Below are positions 27,693 through 35,356 of a DNA stretch of 64,000 nt, piece by piece. The DNA comes from Lachnospiraceae bacterium. GTDB lineage: Bacteria > Bacillota > Clostridia > Lachnospirales > Lachnospiraceae. Under the pieces are notes generated by a model. It was not told where the DNA came from, searched no databases, and saw nothing but the letters and a program-made list of their open reading frames with translations. Where the stretch lies: the NCBI GenBank assembly GCA_022791815.1, contig JAAVZU010000047.1, forward strand, positions 1 to 64,000, written 5' to 3'. The position numbers and the translations under genes were made by a program. Numbering within the stretch: the first letter of the stretch is position 1; the number at the start of each line of letters is the position of its first letter.

Positions 27693-30314
27693 TTATTCCA
27701 TTCCACTAAATACGATCCCATGTGCATTATCTTCATTTTCTTCTATAAATCCCTTTATTCCTGTACATAAATCCCATGTCGGCTTGCGTTCAACCGATTT
27801 ATTGTTCTGATTTTCTCCCAAATTACCTTTGAGAGTTTCTTGATGAGAATTTGAAGAATCATTATCATCTATATAATCGGAATACAAGTTGTTTGCAACA
27901 CTTTTTGATGGTTCCTTTACTAAATCTTTAACAAACTCCTCTTTTATATCAGAAATCAATAATTGCTTTTTATATTCCTTATTAATCTGAGTTATATTTT
28001 TATTTACATTATGAACACGTTTATATTCTTTTAAAACATTCTGTGCCTCTCTATTAGCTTGATTAGCCAACTTTTTTGCCTCTTTAGCTGTACTTTTATT
28101 TGCCGCATTGGCGTTTCTATACTCTGCCTGTGCATGTCTTAATTTTTCTCTTGCAACTCTTGCATCATTATATATGTCTGCTGCTTCTTTGGATTGATGG
28201 TATTTGTTACCTTTAAATAAACTTTCATCTCCAACTTTAAAAATTTTTTTTAATATTATTGGTGAATTATCATCTAATTTACTTACTATTTTTTTTACCA
28301 CTCCATTTTTAACAACAGTAATCCCCTCTCCTATTCCTGACATTCCTAAACTAAATAATAATTGTGATGACAACCTTTCATTCCAGCCTTTTCCAAGAAT
28401 TAGGTTTTCTCCTACTGTTGTAATTGCTGTGGAAACAAAATCCGTTCCTGTACGTACTATTGCCCCTCCAGATATAAAACTTGTACTTGCTGCAACTACA
28501 GATTGAAAAAGTCCATCCACAAAATACTGCTGCCAACTATATTCTTTTACGCTCCCCTGTTCCTCTTTTGCCATATTATAAACAGCAAATCCACCTGCTA
28601 CAACTCCTGCAATGGCAGCCCCTACAATCGCAACAGGAGCTGCTGCAAAGCAAAATCCAGCAATCAAACATACTCCTGCAGTTCCTAAAACTACACCACC
28701 TATTCCTATTACAAATTTTTTCCAAGGAAACTCCTTCTCAATAATTTTAGGAGCATCCATAATACGAGGATATTTACAACATGCCAACATTGTAACTTTA
28801 GTCTCTTTACCCGAAAGATTAAAAGCATCATAATTAATATTAAAATATGCTTTGGAAGGCATCCCAGAAGCTTCCAGTGCCAACAAAAGTGCTGATAACA
28901 CAGGACTAAAATTGTTGCACACCGTTCCCACAGACATTGCCTGTGCTAACATTAAATTTTTTTGTGCCTGCATCTCTTCATTTAAAGAAAACATTCCATA
29001 AGCAGACATGGTAATTACTCTGGCATTTTTGAACTCAATTTTCTCCTTCGCATTTATTTTTATAAATCCTTTTGTTTGAAATCGAATAGCTTTATCATCA
29101 ATTAGCTTTAACATTGCAAAAGGGTCTTTATCCGATGTAGAGAAATACAACTGATCCATATCTAAATCCATAACCTTATTATGTTCTGTTGTAAATCGTT
29201 TGTTTTGAGTATTTTCCATCTTAGGGCTAGTTGTACCATTTTTCCGTATACAGTTAATCACCATTGCACTACTTTCTTGATTATCTGGAAAATAAAGAGA
29301 AACTTCACTTCCACTTTTAGGCATAACATAAGAAAAATTTCCAGTTTCTGGTTTCCAATCATAAGGATATGCATGACTGTTATCATGTGCATCATCCTCT
29401 AAATGTAAGTCAAGTTTTAATGTTTCATTATTAGTTTCTAATACTGTTCCAATAATGGTATGACCTATAAAATGATCATTATAAATTTCATTTACAAGGA
29501 AATAATCTTTGTATACCAATAAATAGTGATAACGTACACATTCTTCAAATATCCTAATTTCTTTTTCATAGACATACATCTTTTTCCCTTTAAAATCAAC
29601 AGTTTCACCCAATTTAAATGCCTTTGCAGAGACCACTTTATAATATAGATAGTCAGTTGTTCTTTTTCCCTTTTTAGTTCCTCCGTCTTTTGTAAATTTA
29701 TCAGAAAAGCCAACTTGATAAATCTCTTTTTCTATAACCTCATTCTTGTCAATATCTGGTTTTCCCACATGAATAAGAGGCTTTTCCTGTTCCATATCCA
29801 CAATCATGCAACTATTTGACATACTTGCCATCCTCTGTACAAATGTCCAATTTGTTTCATTAAATTGGATTACTGGCATTCCAATCGCATAGCTGGATCT
29901 TTCATTCCACTTTAGAACTCCTTGACCATTTTCTTCTATTACACAAGAAATTACATCTTGGTATGTACAAGATACATTTTGAAAAGAACGATTTTTTATT
30001 TGCTGATCCATTAGAATACTAGCTGCATACAATTCTAAAAAAACAAACCTCTCTCCCGTTTCCTGTTCTTTTATAATTACCTCATGTACATATCCACAAA
30101 AAACAACCTTTTCATTTTTTCCTTTTCTAAACAATATCTTTATTAGATTACTATCTATATCCCGTTTAAATTTTTCTATATCCATGCAGACTTCCATCAT
30201 ATATTTTACTTTTGCAATTGGATGACTATTTGGCTTTTGCACAATATTCAAATCTAGTATCTTGCTGACACCATATACATTATGTAAATATATATCCCCA
30301 ATCGTATACTCCAT
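27693..30314 (-). CDS. VgrG fused to a hydrophobic and helical toxin-like C-terminal region, module B
   Basis: 873 residues from the ATG at 30314 (AAGGAG 8 bases upstream; the ATG at 30320 is too close to it). Residues 1 to about 430 are a VgrG hub/spike with the family motif NETNWTFVQRMASMSN and SYVMPKSGSEVSLYFPDN. Around 550-600 is a long Gly/Ala hydrophobic zipper (IGIGGVVLGTAGVCLIAG, AAPVAIVGAAIAGVVAGG). Then come a helical coiled region (EKLRHAQAEYRNANAANKST) and a short variable tail ending HGIVFSGME. The order VgrG-hydrophobic-variable tail resembles specialised T6SS effectors. The toxic activity is not recognisable, and the tail may have been replaced or shortened. Confidence 0.7.
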   Translation of the reverse strand: MEYTIGDIYLHNVYGVSKILDLNIVQKPNSHPIAKVKYMMEVCMDIEKFKRDIDSNLIKILFRKGKNEKVVFCGYVHEVIIKEQETGERFVFLELYAASILMDQQIKNRSFQNVSCTYQDVISCVIEENGQGVLKWNERSSYAIGMPVIQFNETNWTFVQRMASMSNSCMIVDMEQEKPLIHVGKPDIDKNEVIEKEIYQVGFSDKFTKDGGTKKGKRTTDYLYYKVVSAKAFKLGETVDFKGKKMYVYEKEIRIFEECVRYHYLLVYKDYFLVNEIYNDHFIGHTIIGTVLETNNETLKLDLHLEDDAHDNSHAYPYDWKPETGNFSYVMPKSGSEVSLYFPDNQESSAMVINCIRKNGTTSPKMENTQNKRFTTEHNKVMDLDMDQLYFSTSDKDPFAMLKLIDDKAIRFQTKGFIKINAKEKIEFKNARVITMSAYGMFSLNEEMQAQKNLMLAQAMSVGTVCNNFSPVLSALLLALEASGMPSKAYFNINYDAFNLSGKETKVTMLACCKYPRIMDAPKIIEKEFPWKKFVIGIGGVVLGTAGVCLIAGFCFAAAPVAIVGAAIAGVVAGGFAVYNMAKEEQGSVKEYSWQQYFVDGLFQSVVAASTSFISGGAIVRTGTDFVSTAITTVGENLILGKGWNERLSSQLLFSLGMSGIGEGITVVKNGVVKKIVSKLDDNSPIILKKIFKVGDESLFKGNKYHQSKEAADIYNDARVAREKLRHAQAEYRNANAANKSTAKEAKKLANQANREAQNVLKEYKRVHNVNKNITQINKEYKKQLLISDIKEEFVKDLVKEPSKSVANNLYSDYIDDNDSSNSHQETLKGNLGENQNNKSVERKPTWDLCTGIKGFIEENEDNAHGIVFSGME

Positions 30315-30371
30315 AATCATTCTCCTTGTTCATTGTAATAACTGCAAAATAGATATGTCTATTTACTATTT

Positions 30372-31097
30372 CTACTCATCTTTACTTCCATCATATTCTA
30401 ATCCACTCAACTGTTCACTTACTACAGTAATGACTCCCCCATGTTTACACCTTAAATAAGACTTTGTTGTCACAAACTGTTCTTCTCCTTTACTTCCATG
30501 CCCATTAAATAAAGAAATCGTCTCTTTTTTTGTGTTTTCCCATTTTTTTAATGTTATAGAGGGACAACATTTATTTCCAGTCTCTGTTTCTTTTGATTCT
30601 TCTTCTCCCTCTTCCGTTTCCTTTATTAATATAATTTCTTCAATCTTTTGCTCTGCTTCAAAGCAACCACTATGCTCCCAAGGTTCTGTATCTTGTGCAG
30701 CATGCAAATTAATTTTTTTCTTTTCATCAACATTGTTAGAATCTGTATTCGTATCTTGAGTAACAGAAGATTCGGAAGAAGGTTCTGCGGAATCTGGATT
30801 ATCAGGAGTTTTTGTTGTTTCAATGGCGGATTTCACTTTTGACAGGTCTGCCAGACTAGCTGTTGTTGCATTGATCAATGATTCATTATTCGTCAAAAGT
30901 TTGCAAATTCCAAAATAGCAAATATTCTTATCATCTCCTACTTCGCAATCTTGACAAGTAACATAGGGATGTCCATCATATTGGTCCGCTGCAACAATTC
31001 TCATTCCATGATCCTTTGGAATATTTAACCTTCTTGTATGGGTACCCTCACTACATTTTAGTCTAACTCCTCTTGTTAAATAATAATTTTCATTCAT
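30372..31097 (-). CDS. PAAR-like spike-tip protein (DUF4280 type), module B
   Basis: 241 residues from the ATG at 31097 (GGGAG 8 bases upstream). The N-terminus YLTRGVRLKCSEGTHTRRL has the opening strand pair with Cys and His typical of DUF4280, followed by VTCQDCEVGDDKNICYFGIC. The middle is a low-complexity acidic Ser/Thr linker (PSSESSVTQDTNTDSNN). The C-terminus KSYLRCKHGGVITVVSEQL is a second short Cys/His strand pair that recalls the opening motif, so the protein may have a split or repeated metal site. It is placed directly before the VgrG-toxin gene. Confidence 0.7.
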   Translation of the reverse strand: MNENYYLTRGVRLKCSEGTHTRRLNIPKDHGMRIVAADQYDGHPYVTCQDCEVGDDKNICYFGICKLLTNNESLINATTASLADLSKVKSAIETTKTPDNPDSAEPSSESSVTQDTNTDSNNVDEKKKINLHAAQDTEPWEHSGCFEAEQKIEEIILIKETEEGEEESKETETGNKCCPSITLKKWENTKKETISLFNGHGSKGEEQFVTTKSYLRCKHGGVITVVSEQLSGLEYDGSKDE

Positions 31098-31118
31098 AAC
31101 TTTCACTCCCATTCTATT

Positions 31119-31655
31119 TTATTTACACGAATCAACAATCGTAACTTCCGTTAAGCCATCCTGCAATATTTCTCGCCTCAATAACATTTCTACCAAATCC
31201 AATCGCATTACCACATAACTTTGCAATTTCCCCTGTAAACGGAAAATTGCCCTTTCTCCAACACTGTCCCGCTTAAGTATTAATTCTTTATTTATGCACC
31301 ATTCCGCTTTCGATCCTACAAGCTTTTTGTCTACCATAATCTCAAATAATTTAGGCACATAGTATAATGGCATCTTTGCATTGACATTACTTCCATTTAA
31401 AATAATCGTTTTCCATTCCAGATTTGGTTCAAATTTTTCTAACAATTCCTTCAACATATTGCTAACCATAAACACAGGTTCTGTTAACATATCAGGACAA
31501 AAAATATCACCTGATTTTACTCTCATAATCACCTTTTCATCTTTTGGAAATACCATAGGGTCAAACAACTTCTGAAATTTAATACGTTCTTCCCATTTTT
31601 TCAATCTTGGAACTTTTAAATCTGTATATGATAATTCAACTGCAAAAAATTTCAT
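31119..31655 (-). CDS. Immunity-like protein (possible Imm11/DUF1629 type), module B
   Basis: 178 residues, paralogue of 4282-4824. It has VFMVSNMLKELLEKF in the middle and AIFRLQGKLQSYVVMRLDLV toward the C-terminus, ending TIVDSCK. Its start is next to the upstream stop (1-base gap) behind GAGGATAG. Occurrence of this family in both modules at the same slot, between adaptor and PAAR gene, argues for a working part of the spike set rather than only an immunity factor. Confidence 0.5.
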   Translation of the reverse strand: MKFFAVELSYTDLKVPRLKKWEERIKFQKLFDPMVFPKDEKVIMRVKSGDIFCPDMLTEPVFMVSNMLKELLEKFEPNLEWKTIILNGSNVNAKMPLYYVPKLFEIMVDKKLVGSKAEWCINKELILKRDSVGERAIFRLQGKLQSYVVMRLDLVEMLLRREILQDGLTEVTIVDSCK

Positions 31656-32243
31656 CTAACTATCCTCACTTCCTAAATCAAGTATTACTTCTAATTCACC
31701 ATATAATTCGCCAAATGTAATTTTAAAATTATCGGTTAAAAGCAATTTTGTTTCAATTAAACTATCTACTATCTTTTCAATTCTTCTTTGTAAGAATAGC
31801 TTCCATAAAGTAGCATAGAGATACCCATAATTCAATAAAATCCCTCTTAATAGTGTTTGTGAACAATCAAGACATTGTTGCTTAATTTTTTTCTCCACCT
31901 TCTTTTTCCCTTCTACATATTGATTAAAAATAAAATATGGTTTCCAGTATTCTGATACACTTTTATCACTAAAATACATATTTTCTCCATAGAAAGCCAC
32001 ATACATTACATAACTTTCGGTCACAATACTACTTCTTAAGAAGAAGAAAGAAAGATATGCTATTTCCTCTTCTTCAGAATAATCCATCTTCCACTTATTA
32101 GATAATTTCTCTATTTCATAATATATTTCTTTCTCAATATCTTTTTGATTTTTATGAAAATATACATCTATGTCTTCCATATCTTGATTAAATTGTTGAT
32201 ATATAATTTCTGAAATCTGTTCTATTAATCTTTCCTCTTCCAT
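31656..32243 (-). CDS. Effector-adaptor-like protein, module B
   Basis: 195 residues behind GGGGGTATT-ATG. It corresponds to the N-terminal half of the pentapeptide protein at 5061-6197: a helical start, YSEEEEIAYLSFFFLRSSIV, an aromatic Tyr-rich region and a CLDCSQTLLRGILLNYGYLY helix. It lacks the pentapeptide part. It directly follows the VgrG gene (10-bp gap). Likely a VgrG-linked chaperone or adaptor; no known family was recognised. Confidence 0.5.
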   Translation of the reverse strand: MEEERLIEQISEIIYQQFNQDMEDIDVYFHKNQKDIEKEIYYEIEKLSNKWKMDYSEEEEIAYLSFFFLRSSIVTESYVMYVAFYGENMYFSDKSVSEYWKPYFIFNQYVEGKKKVEKKIKQQCLDCSQTLLRGILLNYGYLYATLWKLFLQRRIEKIVDSLIETKLLLTDNFKITFGELYGELEVILDLGSEDS

Positions 32244-32253
32244 AATACCCCCA

Positions 32254-33711
32254 TCATTCTTCCTGCAATTTCAATTTTGCCCCTTTTAAATAAACATTTT
32301 CATGCAACTTGAATTTTACATTTTCACCCTGCTCCATTGTAATATCCTCTTTTGCATTCATTATAATTTTCTCAGTTGTGCTATGTATCTCAATAAAATT
32401 CATGGCTTTAAATTGAATTGATTTCGTGCTCTCAATAATAATTCCTTCTGAATCACTTAATGTAATACTTCCAACTGCCGGATTCGTAATAACCAGCTCT
32501 GTCGGACTAAATAAAATTTCTTTTCCTGCTGGATTCGTAAATGTTTTATAGTCTGGATCTGTTCTTGGATCTGGATAACCATTATTATTTGTTCTACCGC
32601 TGGATACTTCCAAATGTACGGAACTAATCGCATAGGCATCTTCTTCTTTTTCAGAAGGAAAATACAATCGTATATCATCACCACTCTCTGGCATACAATA
32701 CCAACCTGTACCATCTGGCGAAGAATATACGGTAGAATATGCAAATAATTTCTTTCCATGATCAGAATATGGTTGGTCCACATTTAGCTTTAAATCTATT
32801 AAATCTCTTTCTGCATGCAATACTTTCCCGACTAAAGATGCACCAATTAATTTTTTATTATAGATAGTCATTTTTTTAAATCCAGTTGCTGTACGAAGTT
32901 CATAATGATTAATCAGTTCTTGTCCATCTAATTCTGCAAAATTTGCATAAACATACAATGTCTTAGAATTTAGATTAACACAATCTCCAATTTCTAAAAT
33001 TTCACGACTTGAGAAATAGTAACTAAAACTATCTTCTGGTTTGATATTCTTAGCAAGTGAAGACTTTCCTTTCATTATTTTTTGATATTCTGTGCTTCTC
33101 TTCTTTATTTTATAATTATAAAAACTGTCTGGTTTTTCATGTATACGCCTATTTTTTATATTTAATCCCCAAAAATATTTACATCCGTTTCTATCAAAAG
33201 AAGGTCTGATAAATGTGTTATTTCTCGATGCCATCCGCTTGGCAAACTCCCAGTCGGTTTCTTTATACTGAGCTATAAGATTGCCTATTGCCTTATTCCC
33301 ATCTTCATAAAAAATACTGGCTGCACCAATATCTCTGTTTAATCCCTCATTGCTTTTTATAATATCCTGATATGTCATTCCTACATTTTGAAATGTTCTT
33401 GTTCGTAAACTTAAATCCATCTGTTTAGTCCCTGTACTTAATTCAAGAGTTAAAACTTTTACTGTATTACAATCAATTTCCATATTCTCTATATATCCTA
33501 CAAAAATCACATTACTTTCACCTGAAAATTCTTTTGCAACAACAGTAAGATATTCTTGCTTTTCTGCATAAGAAATACAAATATCCTCCATTGCATTTTC
33601 AATAATACCTACTATTTTTGCCTTTCCATGTTCGTTCACTTTCTTTTCAATTTTACATTCTGTAATTGAAATAAAGTCCACTTCTTTCACTCTAATATAA
33701 TCAGCTTTCAT
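32254..33711 (-). CDS. vgrG: VgrG/gp27-gp5-like spike protein, module B
   Basis: 485 residues. Hub domain 1 to about 290 with KETDWEFAKRMASRNNTF near 155, an OB-like part (GASLVGKVLHAERDLIDLKL), the conserved SPDGTGWYCMPESGDDIRLYF near 330, and a beta-helical needle of short repeats (EIHSTTEKIIMNAKEDITME) at the end. It lacks the N-terminal Lys/Glu extension of the module A VgrG and has no toxin fusion. No strong ribosome site lies within 20 bases of the ATG, so it may be translated from the upstream gene's message or start elsewhere. Confidence 0.85.
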   Translation of the reverse strand: MKADYIRVKEVDFISITECKIEKKVNEHGKAKIVGIIENAMEDICISYAEKQEYLTVVAKEFSGESNVIFVGYIENMEIDCNTVKVLTLELSTGTKQMDLSLRTRTFQNVGMTYQDIIKSNEGLNRDIGAASIFYEDGNKAIGNLIAQYKETDWEFAKRMASRNNTFIRPSFDRNGCKYFWGLNIKNRRIHEKPDSFYNYKIKKRSTEYQKIMKGKSSLAKNIKPEDSFSYYFSSREILEIGDCVNLNSKTLYVYANFAELDGQELINHYELRTATGFKKMTIYNKKLIGASLVGKVLHAERDLIDLKLNVDQPYSDHGKKLFAYSTVYSSPDGTGWYCMPESGDDIRLYFPSEKEEDAYAISSVHLEVSSGRTNNNGYPDPRTDPDYKTFTNPAGKEILFSPTELVITNPAVGSITLSDSEGIIIESTKSIQFKAMNFIEIHSTTEKIIMNAKEDITMEQGENVKFKLHENVYLKGAKLKLQEE

Positions 33712-33819
33712 TATTTTTATATGGTGTTATTCACATAATACACACCATTTTTCTCCTTTCTCTTACATTTATTTTGTTATTTATCAATTTACATTTGTTT
33801 GTCTTTCACCATAATCTCA

Positions 33820-34383
33820 TTATAATATGCAAATAGAACGCATTACGTCTTTTGCTACTAGTTTCCAGTTTTCCTTATCTTTTAAGTAACAATTAAAAAT
33901 CCCATGTAAAACAGCCTCTTTTAAGTCTAAATAATAATAAAAATTATACATATCAGAATCAATTCCAAAGCTCTTAAAATCAAACCAAGATACCTCAGAA
34001 TTATCAATTACTTCATTCCCTTCCTCAAAAAATTGAAAAGCAGGATTAAGTTTCTTCAGTATTCCTTTTATGTATCTGGCTGTTATTTTGGGCGTTTTCA
34101 TTTCTGATGCATAAGGAAGAATATTAAATGTAAAATCCATTCCCTCTTGCATATTAGTTTTTATAATGGGAGGGCGATTAATATTGGGATATTTTATATT
34201 TCTCAAGTTCTCTGGCATATCTACAAACACTTCTGGTAACATTACTTGTACCTTTTTATCAAATAATTCATGTTTGTTAAAATGATATATATTTTCTTTA
34301 ATATTGTATCCTTCCTCAATACTTCCACTTGTTCCCTTTTTATGCATATTTAATAATTCTACAATTCTTTCATCATGATTCAT
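33820..34383 (-). CDS. Contractile-system baseplate-module protein, module B
   Basis: 187 residues with GGAAGGTACAACG-ATG. Short charged N-terminus, then VQVMLPEVFVDMP, NINRPPIIKTNMQEGMDFTF, FQFFEEG and a C-terminal WKLVAKDVMRSI helix. Seen as the counterpart of 8049-8654 by position and by these motifs, though identity is low. It stands just before the VgrG gene. Function unknown; a baseplate or hub component is inferred. Confidence 0.5.
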   Translation of the reverse strand: MNHDERIVELLNMHKKGTSGSIEEGYNIKENIYHFNKHELFDKKVQVMLPEVFVDMPENLRNIKYPNINRPPIIKTNMQEGMDFTFNILPYASEMKTPKITARYIKGILKKLNPAFQFFEEGNEVIDNSEVSWFDFKSFGIDSDMYNFYYYLDLKEAVLHGIFNCYLKDKENWKLVAKDVMRSICIL

Positions 34384-34409
34384 CGTTGTACCTTCCTTCC
34401 TATGGTTCT

Positions 34410-35189
34410 TTAATCCACCAACATCCTTCTAGTTCCACCTTGCATCATTCCCCCTCTATTTCCGCCTCTTTTCGTATCATCCACAATAACAGCAAGATAA
34501 TGATGCAGTTGTTTTTGTGACAGTTTTCCCCGTTCTGCATTTGGTACACGACAACGGACATATTGTTCTATCACTTCCTTTTGTATCGTTTCCTGCTGCA
34601 TGCAATGCATAACAAAAGAAACGTCAAAAGCATCTGTTAATTTAAACTTCATCATCTCCTGCCCAAAACGATACGTAATTTCTGAAGACAAGGTTGTACT
34701 TCCAATTCCAGCAAAAGGTGTTAAAATAATATTGATTGTATTATGCAGGGTTGCCATATCTCTTAAGTCTTGGTAATCCTTTCTTAAGACAGCACCTTCT
34801 TTTAAAATAAAGCGGCATAACTCCATTTCATTTTCTTCTACTTTTCCATCTTGTTTTAATAGAAACTGAGTCGTGTATGTAATATCATTAATATTGTCTG
34901 CTTGTTCCTCAAAATGAACCACAAGAATCTGTTCTATCCCCAAAGGTTCACAGGGAATCTGTTCTTTTGTTGTATGATAATAGATAATTCCATTATGTTT
35001 TATCAAACCTGGCTCCACAACAATTGTGGTATCTTCCACTATCTGAATCCCTGTTCCACACAAAATACCATCTGAATATTTTTGATAGAGCAAATGTACT
35101 AGATTTCTAGGATAATTTTTTATATTCTCCAGCATTTCTGCTTTTAATATCATATCTCTTTCAAACTTAGGACAACTTTCAATAAACAT
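34410..35189 (-). CDS. Baseplate/fibre-like protein, module B
   Basis: About 259 residues from the ATG at 35189, which has GAGAGGATTTT upstream. A longer frame from 35273 would run through a hairpin region and is unlikely. The opening CPKFERDMILKAEMLENIK aligns with the module A paralogue 10667-11437. YSDGILCGTGIQI and VVEPGLIKHNGIIYY give the fibre-like N-domain, ELCRFILKEGAVLRKDYQDL is the most conserved block, and the end is Arg/Gly-rich (KRGGNRGGMMQGGTRRMLVD). A docking role between baseplate and spike is inferred. Confidence 0.5.
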   Translation of the reverse strand: MFIESCPKFERDMILKAEMLENIKNYPRNLVHLLYQKYSDGILCGTGIQIVEDTTIVVEPGLIKHNGIIYYHTTKEQIPCEPLGIEQILVVHFEEQADNINDITYTTQFLLKQDGKVEENEMELCRFILKEGAVLRKDYQDLRDMATLHNTINIILTPFAGIGSTTLSSEITYRFGQEMMKFKLTDAFDVSFVMHCMQQETIQKEVIEQYVRCRVPNAERGKLSQKQLHHYLAVIVDDTKRGGNRGGMMQGGTRRMLVD

Positions 35190-35205
35190 AAAATCCTCTC
35201 TTTCT

Positions 35206-35333
35206 GTTACTGGACACAAGAAACCTGTGTCCAGTAACGATTTTGCCCCATTTTGAATGCATCTTCGATGCATGGGGGCAAAATCCCATATAATTTATTC
35301 TATGACACATAGCTTGACAGCAGGTGTCAAGCT
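35206..35333. repeat. Three tandem perfect-stem hairpins between the DnaK-like and fibre-like genes
   Basis: Hairpin one: a 13-bp stem GTTACTGGACACA (35206-35218) against 35226-35238. Hairpin two: GATTTTGCCCC (35239-35249) against GGGGCAAAATC (35275-35285), with an inner ATGCATC/GATGCAT stem. Hairpin three: AGCTTGACA (35311-35319) against TGTCAAGCT (35325-35333). All lie in the untranslated leader before the start at 35189. They could attenuate or process the message; hairpin one shares the GTTAC...GTAAC arms of the dispersed repeats. Confidence 0.75.
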
Positions 35334-35356
35334 TGTGAGTGAATATTAACCTCTTT

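Noticed and set aside
35190..35273. Longer N-terminus for the fibre-like protein starting at 35273
   Set aside because: The extension runs through two hairpins, is absent from the paralogue, and the ATG at 35189 has a good ribosome site.
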